NCBI RefSeq assembly: GCF_002744175.1
Contig: NZ_NKHF01000047.1
Coordinates: 1-36,714, forward strand
DNA from: Pseudoalteromonas piscicida
GTDB taxonomy: Bacteria > Pseudomonadota > Gammaproteobacteria > Enterobacterales > Alteromonadaceae
Direction of reading: 5' to 3'
Length of the DNA: 36,714 nt
Made by a program: the position numbers and the translations under genes. The notes beneath the pieces were generated by a model that was not told where the DNA came from, ran no database searches, and saw only the letters and a list, made by a program, of their open reading frames with translations. Of this stretch, positions 16,409 through 24,195 are shown piece after piece; position 1 is the first letter of the stretch, and each line of letters starts with the position of its first letter.

Positions 16409-16454
16409 GCTAAAACTGGCTGCTAGAAAGGCATTAATTATCCGAAGCTCAGGT
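16409..16454 (+). mobile_element. Right-end fragment of the MITE
   Basis: Forty-six bases identical to the right end of the 6034 element (GCTAAAACTGGCTGCTAGAA through ATTATCCGAAGCTCAGGT), followed by TA at 16455-16456. The left part of the element is missing, replaced by the tandem duplication, so a rearrangement joined the two. Confidence 0.8.
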
Positions 16455-16605
16455 TAACTACTAAGAGTGAATAACACTTCAATACGGGCTGTAGTTGTCT
16501 TTAATATCAAAAAACCAAAGAAAACTCTGTTTACTTAGCTGAGTTCATTTGTTAACTTTAACGGTACAAAAAAATAACCATAAACAATCAACAAGGAAAA
16601 AGTAA

Positions 16606-16791
16606 ATGAAACTTGTATTCACTAAGAAAAAATTCAAAAACTTGTCTCAGTCAGAGCAACAGCTAGCAAAAGCATTGACACCGAATGTAGCTGGCGGTAA
16701 TAACGCATGTGGTCCAGCGTCGAAAAGATGCCAGATAGATCAGCAGCCTAGTGGAGAAGTCACTAGCGGTGGAGTACCAGTTACCTTCTAA
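16606..16791 (+). CDS. Small peptide with GG-type leader, RiPP/bacteriocin-like precursor
   Basis: A 61-residue peptide with a clear ribosome site (AAGGA at 16593-16597, eight bases before the ATG) and its own strong terminator. The first 31 residues are a Lys-rich helix-forming leader (MKLVFTKKKFKNLSQSEQQL) ending in TPNVAGG, the double-glycine type cleaved by C39-peptidase ABC exporters. The 30-residue core begins NNACGPASKRC and ends GEVTSGGVPVTF; its two cysteines (35 and 42) enclose six residues and could form a disulfide or a thioether with Ser/Thr. I recall similar K-x-KK-x-KNLS leaders in Pseudoalteromonas, some filed near class I lanthipeptide precursors, but I cannot verify this here. 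No modifying enzyme or transporter is adjacent, so it would need enzymes encoded elsewhere. Function inferred only from leader architecture. Confidence 0.6.
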   Translation: MKLVFTKKKFKNLSQSEQQLAKALTPNVAGGNNACGPASKRCQIDQQPSGEVTSGGVPVTF

Positions 16792-16828
16792 CTAGCACTT
16801 ATAGTTTTATTATTTGGTAATAAATAAT

Positions 16829-16870
16829 AAGCCGACTAATAATCAATAAATTTGTTGTTAGTCGGCTTTA
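16829..16870 (+). terminator. Terminator of the small peptide gene
   Basis: AAGCCGACTAA (16829-16839) and TTAGTCGGCTT (16858-16868) pair perfectly over eleven bases around an AT-rich loop, 37 bases after the stop. The tail is TTAT, short but adequate. Its strength supports the upstream small ORF being a real transcribed gene. The stretch 16871-17201 shows nothing else I can identify. Confidence 0.85.
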
Positions 16871-17201
16871 TGCTGTGTTGATGAAAAAGGCAACGAAATA
16901 AAGTTTGCCAATTCCTAAATAACTCTATATGATGCTCGCCTTGCTTTAACTTCCTCTCAAAATAAAGCAAGCCTCAAGTAATGCCTCCTTGCCTTGATCC
17001 AGTAAGTCCGCATAAAAAAATATAAGTAGAGCTTAATATAGTCAGGCGAAATCAAGCCAATCAATAAAATTGGTATCCGCTGTCATACCCATATCGGGTC
17101 GTTGCGAGGACAGTGCCTTCTGTTCGCTAAACTGTAATGAAGCTCATCTACTATCAAAAGCATCAGCTAATTTGCTGTGCATTATAAAAGTGAGTTTTAT
17201 T

Positions 17202-17372
17202 ATGTCATATACATATAACGGAACAGAGATCCGTGTTGAGCAACCAATTCGCTCAATTTCGGTGAACAAATCTAAAGTGATCTTTGCTGACGGCACGGGC
17301 CGTAAGATCACACAATTCGCCAATGGCGGCGAAGCACGTCAATTCCTGAGTTGGTTAACATCCGCTCAGTGA
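17202..17372 (+). CDS. Small conserved-looking hypothetical protein, 56 residues
   Basis: The ATG at 17202 gives MSYTYNGTEIRVEQPIRSIS and so on to FLSWLTSAQ. The frame is open further upstream, but that part reads poorly and this Met begins the protein-like stretch. Alternating polar and hydrophobic residues (ISVNKSKVIFADG, then RKITQFANGG) suggest a small beta-rich fold with a C-terminal helix. No signal or membrane segment. No family recognised. It ends just before an eleven-base-pair hairpin and is convergent with the TPR gene. The ribosome site is weak. Confidence 0.55.
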   Translation: MSYTYNGTEIRVEQPIRSISVNKSKVIFADGTGRKITQFANGGEARQFLSWLTSAQ

Positions 17373-17378
17373 TCGCTA

Positions 17379-17402
17379 AAACGTCGAGCTTGCTCGACGT
17401 TT
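17379..17402 (+). terminator. Hairpin between convergent genes
   Basis: AAACGTCGAGC (17379-17389) and GCTCGACGTTT (17392-17402) are perfect complements over eleven bases. It sits seven bases after the small ORF stop and 32 before the TPR gene stop, so it probably ends transcription from both sides. Confidence 0.75.
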
Positions 17403-17433
17403 GCCATCTTACTAAAGAAAATTAATAGAATGA

Positions 17434-18420
17434 TCAAAGCCGCAGCCGTTTAATTGCTGTGATCAGGTCTTTATCACTAATTCTTGTTGATTTTAATTCG
17501 CCGATTAATTGTTTAGCCCGTGGAATATCTCCTTGGAGCAAGTAAAGCTGGCTTAAGCGCAATCGAGCCCAGTTTTTATCTGGGTCATCATTGTTAATCT
17601 CGAGCGTTAAATACGCTTGTAATGCTGCGATCCCTTCATCGATATTCACCTCAGCAAACACCGCAGTCCGACCAATTTGGTAAAGCCCCGCAGCGTAATG
17701 CTTTGCTTCGCGCTTTGCTATTAAAGCCCTAAAAAACGTCAGTGCGCCATCGTAATAATCGATACTTTGCAGCGCCAGTCCGGCTTTAAACCATACTACT
17801 TCATCCATAGCTTTGCTTTCGAGCAAGGTGTTGGTGTAGGTAATCAAGGCTTTATCATCACCTGTTTTTATATAAAAATCGAGCCATAGCTTCATTGCAA
17901 CATGGGAAGATAAGGCTTCTATCGCCCGTATCTGTTGTATCGCTTTGGTCTCAGAGCCACCAGCTATGCTTGGTGCAGAAAGGTAAAAATAGAACAACCC
18001 TTGCTGTGCTTTGAGATGCGCAGGGTCTTTATCTACTGCTGCTAAAAAGGCATCTTCTGTGTTGTTGGCATAACTCAATTTTGAAAAAATAGAGGCGTGC
18101 TTTATCTGCTCTGCATTGACCTTAGCATACCAATAATACTCATCCGCACTATTAGGCTCGAGCGTCAGTGATTTTTTAAGGTAGTCCTCGGCGTCGTCGA
18201 GCTCGTCCAACAGCAGCTTAATCCTACCAAGGTAATAAAATGACTCGTTGGGATGCGTTTCTTGCAGTACCAGAAACGCTTGCTCTGCTGCCACTATTGT
18301 TTGATGTTCAAATAGTGTTTTGGCATGCTCCAACGTCCCTACCTGATTCTGCATCGCAACCACTTTAGAGGTTGCAACTAGCATCATCAATAAGCTCAGT
18401 ACTCTGTTCAACCAAGACAT
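17434..18420 (-). CDS. Exported tetratricopeptide-repeat protein
   Basis: A 328-residue protein with a signal peptide (about residues 1-22, ending KVVA) and several TPR-like helical pairs, for example ESFYYLGRIKLLLDELDDAE with LKKSLTLEPNSADEYYWYAK, and again GLFYFYLSAP and WARLRLSQLYLLQGDIPRAKQ near the C-terminus. Such proteins are periplasmic binding scaffolds. Its start overlaps the stop of the upstream membrane-protein gene by one base (TAATG), so the two are translationally coupled. The pair is divergent from a two-component system at 19323, which makes it a likely target of that system. No enzymatic motif is visible. Confidence 0.8.
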   Translation of the reverse strand: MSWLNRVLSLLMMLVATSKVVAMQNQVGTLEHAKTLFEHQTIVAAEQAFLVLQETHPNESFYYLGRIKLLLDELDDAEDYLKKSLTLEPNSADEYYWYAKVNAEQIKHASIFSKLSYANNTEDAFLAAVDKDPAHLKAQQGLFYFYLSAPSIAGGSETKAIQQIRAIEALSSHVAMKLWLDFYIKTGDDKALITYTNTLLESKAMDEVVWFKAGLALQSIDYYDGALTFFRALIAKREAKHYAAGLYQIGRTAVFAEVNIDEGIAALQAYLTLEINNDDPDKNWARLRLSQLYLLQGDIPRAKQLIGELKSTRISDKDLITAIKRLRL

Positions 18421-19163
18421 TATCTACTCCTCGTTTGACGACTAACTAGCTGCTTTTTGTAAAACAGTATGCCCAAGGTGCCGACCACAGCGGGTAACAA
18501 CCATGGCACTAGCTGCCAAGCCCCAGGCAATAACTGCGCTAACCAATGGCGTCCACCCACTGCAAAAAATGCCGTATATACCGCAATCCCAGCGCCTAAA
18601 ATGGTACTCATATGCTCCAGCACCCACTCTCGTGGTTTGAGTGTTGGTTTAAATATGTAGAACAACATAGTAGCGACGGTAGAGAACACAATAAGTGCAA
18701 ATATTAGATATAGCGTGCTACCAAATGTAAGCGCTGTGTACAACACTCGTCCACCCGTTGCCGCTAAGAGCCCAATCAGCAATAAATGAGACCCGCTTCT
18801 TAGTCGCTCTCGGTGCTGTTTAGCCGCTAAAACCAAGCTCGAATGACGAATATTTGCCAACACCAATACTGACAGCATCAGTAAAAATTCACTTAATTGA
18901 CGTTGCTTCAATACCAGCTGTTGCCCTAGCGCCTGATCAATCTGTTGAGAGGGATAACGGATCGCCAATGGGTCGTATATCACAATCAGACACATAACAA
19001 TGCCACTGATGGAAACTAACCACATACACCAAGTAAATATTTTCCCCCATAGCCTGTGCTGTGGACTGCCCTTTACGGTTACTACAGGCACCCAAAATAC
19101 AATTAGCGCAATCGCACCAATAATAATGTGTAAATACAAAGCAAACTGATGAACAATAAGCAT
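18420..19163 (-). CDS. Multi-helix membrane protein, DUF2306-like
   Basis: A 247-residue inner-membrane protein with about seven hydrophobic helices. The first helices carry LHIIIGAIALIVFW and then GSPQHRLWGKIF, the H-x3-G-x-x-AL and HR-x-x-G pattern that I associate with DUF2306-type proteins; histidines near both ends of helices would allow haem or quinone binding, which is not proven. Coupled by a one-base overlap to the TPR protein. Divergent from the sensor kinase gene at 19323, separated by a 159-base control region. Function unknown; DUF2306 assignment is tentative. Confidence 0.6.
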   Translation of the reverse strand: MLIVHQFALYLHIIIGAIALIVFWVPVVTVKGSPQHRLWGKIFTWCMWLVSISGIVMCLIVIYDPLAIRYPSQQIDQALGQQLVLKQRQLSEFLLMLSVLVLANIRHSSLVLAAKQHRERLRSGSHLLLIGLLAATGGRVLYTALTFGSTLYLIFALIVFSTVATMLFYIFKPTLKPREWVLEHMSTILGAGIAVYTAFFAVGGRHWLAQLLPGAWQLVPWLLPAVVGTLGILFYKKQLVSRQTRSR

Positions 19164-19231
19164 AACAATTTCTCTTTTACGATTTTGGTCTTTAGCTTAA
19201 CGTCACTACATTTGGAGTGCCTGTCCCAGAC

Positions 19232-19252
19232 GTCATGATGTAAAACCATGAC
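19232..19252 (+). promoter_or_regulatory. Inverted repeat in the divergent control region
   Basis: GTCATG (19232-19237) and CATGAC (19247-19252) are perfect inverted repeats nine bases apart, lying between the membrane-protein/TPR operon and the sensor kinase gene. A dimeric NarL-type regulator such as the one encoded at 20462 could bind here and control both directions. This is inference from position and symmetry. Confidence 0.4.
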
Positions 19253-19322
19253 TTTTGGCCTATAGGCACAACCTTGTTACTTTGTCATACTTAGTGAAGA
19301 AAACGGCAAGAGGACATAAGCG

Positions 19323-20450
19323 TTGGCATTCAGCACATTAATCGCAAATCGAGATATGAGAGATTTACTAGCGCTGATCACATGGGCTGCCCTTTTCGCT
19401 ATCTCGGTATACATAACGAGTCAACAGCCTGAAGCGCCTGAAATATCTCTCTTTAGCAGCTTCTTCTGTTTCTATGCGCTTGGCTACCTCATTGGCACCT
19501 GCGAGCAATGTCATTACAAATTGCGATGGCTTGCCCTAGTCCTTATGCTATTTTCAGCCTTTGCCTGTGGCTGGGTGCTGCAATTTGGATATTTATCCAT
19601 TCTTACTATTATTTGGGTTGCCGTTGTCGCTTATTTGCTCCCCATTCGCGTATTAGCTTGCTTCACCCTCATCATCGTATTGGTCTGGTTTACAATGCAG
19701 AGTTTAAAACAACAGCAGCTACTTTGGATTGAGGGATTACTATATGGCTTGTTTCACTTATTCGCCTTGCTATTAGCCACCACCCATCAACGAGAACAGC
19801 AAGCTAGGGTTGAGCTACAAAATCAACATGCTCAGTTGCAATCCACACAACATTTGCTTTCTGAGCTGTCGAAGCACTCTGAGCGCACCCGCATCGCTCG
19901 GGACTTACACGATCTGTTAGGTCATCACCTCACGGCACTCAGTATTAAGTTGCAAATAGCGCAAAGAATGACTGCCGACGCACCAGCACAGCAGCCAATC
20001 CTAGAATGTCAAAGCGTAGCTAAGTTACTACTCAATGATGTACGAGATGCCGTGGATATGCTCAGACAGCACAGAGATATTGATTTCCATCAATCGCTTA
20101 CCTTACTAATCCAACATACTCCTGAGCTAAAAGTCCATGCAACCATTCCACAGCATATTGCAGTTGACGATAGCCATATCGCACAAGTGCTGCTGCGCTG
20201 TGTTCAAGAAGCAATAACCAACAGCCTAAGGCACAGTCATGCAAAACAGTTTTGGATTGCAATGATGCAAGATGAAGACAAGCTGTTCGTTAATATGCAT
20301 GACGATGGCTATATCAGTGAACAATGGCATAAAGGGAATGGTTTGACGGGAATGTCTGAACGCGTATCTGAGTGTGGTGGTCACTTGCACCTCTTTGAGC
20401 ACAATCGTGCCCTACACTATAAAATTACACTCCCGTTAACTCCACAATAA
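19323..20450 (+). CDS. Sensor histidine kinase, NarL-type partner (HisKA_3, DesK-like)
   Basis: A 375-residue membrane sensor kinase. The first 155 residues form about five or six hydrophobic helices without a sizeable periplasmic domain, the DesK-like layout that senses membrane state or intramembrane cues. A coiled-coil linker (about 156-185) leads to the HisKA_3 phosphoacceptor RTRIARDLHDLLGHH with His196. The ATPase domain shows CVQEAITNSLRHS (Asn300) and GNGLTGMSERV. The start is TTG at 19323 with GAGG about ten bases upstream; an ATG eleven codons later is an alternative. The response regulator gene follows after eleven bases, and the pair is divergent from a membrane protein plus TPR operon that is the natural target. 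Confidence 0.9.
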   Translation: MAFSTLIANRDMRDLLALITWAALFAISVYITSQQPEAPEISLFSSFFCFYALGYLIGTCEQCHYKLRWLALVLMLFSAFACGWVLQFGYLSILTIIWVAVVAYLLPIRVLACFTLIIVLVWFTMQSLKQQQLLWIEGLLYGLFHLFALLLATTHQREQQARVELQNQHAQLQSTQHLLSELSKHSERTRIARDLHDLLGHHLTALSIKLQIAQRMTADAPAQQPILECQSVAKLLLNDVRDAVDMLRQHRDIDFHQSLTLLIQHTPELKVHATIPQHIAVDDSHIAQVLLRCVQEAITNSLRHSHAKQFWIAMMQDEDKLFVNMHDDGYISEQWHKGNGLTGMSERVSECGGHLHLFEHNRALHYKITLPLTPQ

Positions 20451-20461
20451 GGACGATATTG

Positions 20462-21103
20462 ATGAAAGTAGTCGTAGTTGACGACCAGAAACTCGTAAGA
20501 GAAGGCATTGTCACTTTATTACAATTTAACGAGGAGGTTGAAGTAATTGCCCAGTATGACAATGGTCGGTCATTACTTGATGGGCTAGCAGAGGTTACTC
20601 CTGATATAATCTTATTGGATCTATCCATGCCCATTATGAACGGCATCGCTACCTTGAAGCAGCTAAATACTCAAGGCGTAACGATTCCAGTGTTAGTATT
20701 AACAACCTTTGATGATCCTAAGCTCGTTCTCGATAGCTTAAGTAATGGTGCCAAGGGTTTTGTGCTCAAAGATATCGCTCTGGATTCGTTGGTGAATGCC
20801 ATGCAAACCATTATCAATGGTGAAACCTACTTTCAACCCGCCATCACTGAAACCTTGTTAAAGTATGCACCAAAGCTCAACAATGATTTTTCTGAGATTA
20901 AAGTCACTGAATCGCTTAGCGTGCGAGAAATAGAGGTACTGAGACTAGTTGCAAATGGCTATTCCAATAAGGAAATCGCTGAAGCCCTGCACAAATCAGA
21001 AGGCACAATCAAAAATCATGTCTCTAATTTACTGTCTAAACTAGGTGTGAGAGATAGAACCCGTGCGGTGCTATTAGCTATCGAGATGGGTATATTACAG
21101 TAG
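20462..21103 (+). CDS. NarL/FixJ-type response regulator
   Basis: A 213-residue DNA-binding response regulator and partner of the kinase just upstream. The receiver domain has Asp7-Asp8 (VVDDQ), the phosphorylated Asp53 (LLDLSMP), Thr81-Thr82 (VLTTFDD) and Lys103 (VLKD). The C-terminal LuxR-type helix-turn-helix reads LSVREIEVLRLVANGYSNKE and GTIKNHVSNLLSKLGVRDRT. The ATG at 20462 is used rather than the TTG immediately before it; AAGGAC lies about eight bases upstream. All key residues are intact. It probably regulates its own operon and the divergent membrane/TPR genes. Confidence 0.93.
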   Translation: MKVVVVDDQKLVREGIVTLLQFNEEVEVIAQYDNGRSLLDGLAEVTPDIILLDLSMPIMNGIATLKQLNTQGVTIPVLVLTTFDDPKLVLDSLSNGAKGFVLKDIALDSLVNAMQTIINGETYFQPAITETLLKYAPKLNNDFSEIKVTESLSVREIEVLRLVANGYSNKEIAEALHKSEGTIKNHVSNLLSKLGVRDRTRAVLLAIEMGILQ

Positions 21104-21115
21104 CTTAAACAAAGT

Positions 21116-21145
21116 GCACCAATTTACCCTTGAGCAGATTGGTGC
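21116..21145 (+). terminator. Terminator between convergent genes
   Basis: GCACCAAT (21116-21123) and ATTGGTGC (21138-21145) pair perfectly with a 14-base loop, 12 bases after the response regulator stop and just before the convergent DUF3297 gene. Confidence 0.65.
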
Positions 21146-21158
21146 AGTATCACGGCAC

Positions 21159-21407
21159 TTAGCAATAGTAAGCTTCTACCGTTCCTTTTGATTTAATTAG
21201 CAAAGGCTGACCGCGGCGATCTAGCGCTTTTGGCGCAGCGACTTTGATCCAGCCTTCACTAATACAATATTCTTCAACATCGGTACGTTCTTTACCGTTA
21301 AAACGGATCCCAATGTGGTGTTCTAAAATTTCTTTTGCGTAATGTGGGCTGCGAGGGTTGATAGAAAGTCTATCTGGTAGTGCAGGTTTTTCAGTTAAAT
21401 CTGTCAT
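21159..21407 (-). CDS. DUF3297 family small protein
   Basis: An 82-residue protein matching the whole DUF3297 family: LPDRLSINPRSPHYAKEILE, HHIGIRFNGKERTDVEEYC, SEGWIKVAAPKALDRRGQPL and a KGTVEAYYC ending. The family is widespread in proteobacteria, always small and soluble, with no known function; I recall related proteins annotated as glutathione-peroxidase-associated, which is not reliable. Single gene, convergent with the response regulator. Confidence 0.85.
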   Translation of the reverse strand: MTDLTEKPALPDRLSINPRSPHYAKEILEHHIGIRFNGKERTDVEEYCISEGWIKVAAPKALDRRGQPLLIKSKGTVEAYYC

Positions 21408-21455
21408 TTGGTTTCTTCAATTATTTAGCCATGACATATTGTAGGTAATCACATC

Positions 21456-21478
21456 GGCCGGCTCAATAGCGGCCGGCC
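21456..21478 (-). terminator. GC-rich hairpin downstream of acuI
   Basis: GGCCGGC (21456-21462) and GCCGGCC (21472-21478) form a perfect seven-base-pair stem between the reductase gene stop and the DUF3297 gene start. Much more GC-rich than its surroundings. Likely terminator for the reductase gene, although no T run follows on that strand. Confidence 0.5.
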
Positions 21479-21508
21479 TAAATTTTGATAAAACCCTACT
21501 TACGAGCT

Positions 21509-22495
21509 TCAAGCGTTAACATCAACAATAACGCGCCCTCTTACTTTACCGTCAAGTAGGTCCGTTGCGGTGGCAATGACCTCGTTCAAAGTAATTTCAT
21601 GAGCAATCATATTGAGCTTATTTAATTCAAGTTCACTTGCTAACCGTTGCCATGCTTCAAGCCTTAGCGCTTTGGGGCACATCACACTGTCAATACCTGC
21701 TAACGTCACTCCTCGTAAAATAAAAGGAGCCACGGTGGCAGGTAAGTCCATACCACCAGCGAGACCACATGCAGCCACCACGCCACCATATTGCGTACTA
21801 GCGCAGGCGTTTGCTAAAACATGTGAGCCAACCACATCTATTACCCCTGCCCAGCGCTCTTTTGCAAGCGGCTTACCGGCTCCTTCTAGCTCACTGCGGT
21901 GGATCACATTTTGAGCACCAAGCCGGCTAAGAAATTGCGACTCTTGCTCAACTCGGCCACTAAGTGCGGTAACACGAAAGCCAAGTTTAGACAAAATAGC
22001 AATCGCCACGCTTCCTACCCCGCCAGCAGCACCGGTGACTAGTATCTCACCCTGCTGGGGTGTCACACCGTGACGCTCAAGCGCCATAATACACAACATA
22101 GCCGTATACCCTGCTGTACCAATAGCCATCGCCTCCTTTGCTTCAAGTTGAGCTGGCAGAGGGACCAACCAATCACCGTTCACGCGCGCTTTTTGTGCAA
22201 GGCCACCCCAGTGCTTTTCACCCACCCCCCAGCCATTAAGGATCACAAGTTGTCCAGGCTGATAATCAGGATGCGACGAAGTAGCTACTTTGCCAACAAA
22301 GTCGATGCCAGGAACCATAGGGAACTGCCTTACAACTGGTGACTTGCCGGTGATAGCCAATGCATCTTTGTAGTTTAGCGTTGAATACAGCACGTCTATC
22401 TCAACGTCTCCTGGCATAAGCTCTGACTCGGTTACTTTGTTAAGTGTTGCACTGTAATCACCATCTTGCTTATCTATGACTATTGCGTTGTACAT
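21509..22495 (-). CDS. acuI: NADPH-dependent acrylyl-CoA reductase-like quinone oxidoreductase (AcuI/YhdH)
   Basis: A zinc-free MDR-superfamily reductase of the AcuI/YhdH type (328 residues), which reduces acrylyl-CoA to propionyl-CoA with NADPH and thereby removes a toxic electrophile; in marine bacteria this matters for DMSP and acrylate metabolism. Signature parts are [17 protein letters not shown] near 40, [22 protein letters not shown], the NADPH-binding [19 protein letters not shown] near 155-173, and [15 protein letters not shown]. The ATG has GGAGG five bases upstream. A TAGAC-N5-GTCTA palindrome lies just upstream, and the same palindrome precedes the neighbouring TetR gene, so the two are very likely a regulator and target pair. 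No dddL or other DMSP lyase is nearby, so acrylate may come from outside or from other pathways. Confidence 0.88.
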   Translation of the reverse strand: MYNAIVIDKQDGDYSATLNKVTESELMPGDVEIDVLYSTLNYKDALAITGKSPVVRQFPMVPGIDFVGKVATSSHPDYQPGQLVILNGWGVGEKHWGGLAQKARVNGDWLVPLPAQLEAKEAMAIGTAGYTAMLCIMALERHGVTPQQGEILVTGAAGGVGSVAIAILSKLGFRVTALSGRVEQESQFLSRLGAQNVIHRSELEGAGKPLAKERWAGVIDVVGSHVLANACASTQYGGVVAACGLAGGMDLPATVAPFILRGVTLAGIDSVMCPKALRLEAWQRLASELELNKLNMIAHEITLNEVIATATDLLDGKVRGRVIVDVNA

Positions 22496-22510
22496 ATCGC
22501 CTCCATTAAT

Positions 22511-22525
22511 TAGACCAGTCGTCTA
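22511..22525 (+). promoter_or_regulatory. TetR operator upstream of acuI
   Basis: TAGAC (22511-22515), spacer CAGTC, GTCTA (22521-22525), 16 bases before the acuI start. The same half-sites and spacer length occur at 23215-23239 in front of the TetR gene. Placement over the start region fits repression. Confidence 0.75.
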
Positions 22526-22569
22526 TTAAATTACAAAAAAGTCTGTTTACCCTACTCAACTACATATGA

Positions 22570-23208
22570 CTAACCCGACACTTGTATTGAACGAATAAAA
22601 AACCCTGAAAAACGCTGAAGTGGTACGCCACTTTGTTCTAGCTTGGCTCTCATTACCGCACCTTCCCACCCATTCCAAAACGTATAGGCCAGCTCATCAC
22701 AATGATGCTCAGTTGAAATATGGCCAAGCTGCTGGGCTTGCCTAAAGCACCCAGCAACCAATGCTTGCCACTCATTAAGCACATTTCCTAGCTTGTCTCT
22801 AAATGACGGTGGTAATTGCGCAATTTCTTGACTTAGATTGCCAACCAAACAACCTCGCCGATAGCTATATTTAGCCATCGACTGCTCAGCTTGCTCCATA
22901 AATAGCGCAAGCCGTGCTAACGGCTCAAGACCTTCGACGGATAATGCTTTGGTGAGCTTTGCGGTCAGAAACGATGAATAATGTTCAATCAGTACTAAAC
23001 CGTAAGCTTCTTTGCTCGCAAAGTAATGATAAAAAGACCCTTTTGGTACATTTATCGTTCGCAAAATGGCATCAATCCCAGTAGCAGCAAAGCCTTTTTC
23101 GGTGAGAATTTCCATTCCTGTTCGGATCAATGCCGCCTTGGTTTCACTAAAACCCGCCTGCTCTTTTTTTGGTCGGCCACGACGCCGCTTTATACTACTC
23201 TCATTCAT
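22570..23208 (-). CDS. TetR-family regulator, AcuR/NemR-like
   Basis: A 212-residue TetR repressor. The helix-turn-helix covers about residues 38-64 (GFAATGIDAILRTINVPKGS, then FYHYFASKEAYG), preceded by a basic arm KRRRGRPKKE. Cys120 lies in YRRGCLVGNLSQE, the position and context of the reactive cysteine that I know from the NemR group of electrophile sensors, so a direct response to acrylate- or quinone-like compounds is plausible. It is encoded directly upstream of acuI on the same strand, 74 bases apart, with its own perfect palindromic operator (23215-23239), suggesting autorepression. The pairing with acuI parallels acuR-acuI of Rhodobacter; the ligand remains inferred. Confidence 0.85.
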   Translation of the reverse strand: MNESSIKRRRGRPKKEQAGFSETKAALIRTGMEILTEKGFAATGIDAILRTINVPKGSFYHYFASKEAYGLVLIEHYSSFLTAKLTKALSVEGLEPLARLALFMEQAEQSMAKYSYRRGCLVGNLSQEIAQLPPSFRDKLGNVLNEWQALVAGCFRQAQQLGHISTEHHCDELAYTFWNGWEGAVMRAKLEQSGVPLQRFSGFFIRSIQVSG

Positions 23209-23214
23209 AAGTTA

Positions 23215-23239
23215 AATATTAGACCGATCGTCTAATATT
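23215..23239 (+). promoter_or_regulatory. Perfect palindromic operator of the TetR gene
   Basis: AATATTAGAC (23215-23224) and GTCTAATATT (23230-23239) are perfect ten-base inverted repeats around CGATC, starting seven bases upstream of the TetR gene start. It shares TAGAC-N5-GTCTA with the site in front of acuI. Confidence 0.85.
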
Positions 23240-23268
23240 GTAAATAACCTTCACAACACAAGATCACA

Positions 23269-23598
23269 TTAACTCGGTTGGCTTTGAGCCATAAATTCGC
23301 GAGCGCATTCACCCACGTAGCGTCGCCCAGGGTTATCCCCACTTAACCACTCATCCACACAGAACAAATCAAATAAGCCAATCTTGCACAGTGTCGGCAC
23401 AGCCAATTTTAGCGCCGCCTCCACTTCCCCGCGCTCGCCCGAATTATACAAAGCTATATTTTGCAGCATGGCTGCAACTGTTCCCGTTTGAACTTTACTG
23501 CCATCCTTTAACTTTACTGAAGGAAGCCTCTCGCCATCACTTACCACGGTTTGATTTACAGCAGCAAGTAGCTCTGTATTTTCTACCTGTGTACTCAT
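23269..23598 (-). CDS. Small conserved protein, 109 residues
   Basis: Soluble 109-residue protein with a good ribosome site (AAGGAGT, nine bases before the ATG). The body has a recognisable conserved stretch, LPSVKLKDGSKVQTGTVAAM, then LYNSGERGEVEAALKLAVPTL, DEWLSGDNPGRRYVG and AREFMAQ. I recall it as a domain-of-unknown-function family in proteobacteria (possibly DUF7709), but am not sure of the number. No catalytic motif. Its promoter region faces the GNAT gene on the same strand; it lies upstream of the TetR gene, but the TetR operator separates them. Confidence 0.7.
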   Translation of the reverse strand: MSTQVENTELLAAVNQTVVSDGERLPSVKLKDGSKVQTGTVAAMLQNIALYNSGERGEVEAALKLAVPTLCKIGLFDLFCVDEWLSGDNPGRRYVGECAREFMAQSQPS

Positions 23599-23682
23599 AC
23601 CCCTACTCCTTTTGTATAAACTCTCTGAACTAGCTGGTCTTCGTCTATGATATCAACCAACTTAATATTAAAAATCATGGTA

Positions 23683-24096
23683 TTACAATGCTTTTACCAT
23701 AAAGTACTTACAACCATCTTTAGGGTAGTTTTCTTGAACCCATTGGGTAACGTAACCATGTTTTTCATAAAATGGCATGGCCTGAAAATTTAACGTATCA
23801 AGTAAGCACTTTACGCACCCTCTTTGCTTAGCAGCGGCTTCTAAGTTTGCGAGTATCTGTGAGCCAATGTTTTGCCCCCTTAATGACTCACAAACCCACA
23901 AAGTATCTAGTAATAGCCAATTGCCAAAAGTACGTGCCGCAGCCCCTGCAACAACCTCTCCCATTTCATTCTTAACCTCAACAGCCAACGGCAAACGCTC
24001 AGTAACCTCCCAGTTTGCCCAATTAAACTCACTAATTTTACTACTCAAAAAGTCAACAAATTGCTGTTCTGGGTTTTCTACTACGGTTATTTTCAC
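23683..24096 (-). CDS. GNAT family N-acetyltransferase
   Basis: A 137-residue acetyl-CoA-dependent acetyltransferase. The core GNAT motif A is visible as LDTLWVCESLRGQNIGSQILANLEAAAKQRG (about 70-100; the pyrophosphate-binding part is RGQNIGS), followed by the beta-bulge region LDTLNFQAMPFYEKHGY. The start is GTG with GGAG eight bases upstream. Substrate cannot be told from sequence; proteins of this size act on small amines, antibiotics or protein N-termini. Divergent from the SPFH lipoprotein gene. Confidence 0.85.
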   Translation of the reverse strand: MKITVVENPEQQFVDFLSSKISEFNWANWEVTERLPLAVEVKNEMGEVVAGAAARTFGNWLLLDTLWVCESLRGQNIGSQILANLEAAAKQRGCVKCLLDTLNFQAMPFYEKHGYVTQWVQENYPKDGCKYFMVKAL

Positions 24097-24195
24097 TGCT
24101 GTGCTCCGATTGATATTGCTAATCGACTATAACGCTTGTTCACGCCAGTATTGTCACCTATCATAGCGAAAAAAGTACTTATAAAGGAATCCGCT

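Noticed and set aside
16139..16426. A 95-residue plus-strand frame with an internal repeat (FDERLYLSLALSLNTGKYYS twice)
   Set aside because: The repeat comes from the 135-bp DNA duplication, and the minus strand of the same bases reads as a better, gene-like fragment. The frame has no convincing ribosome site.
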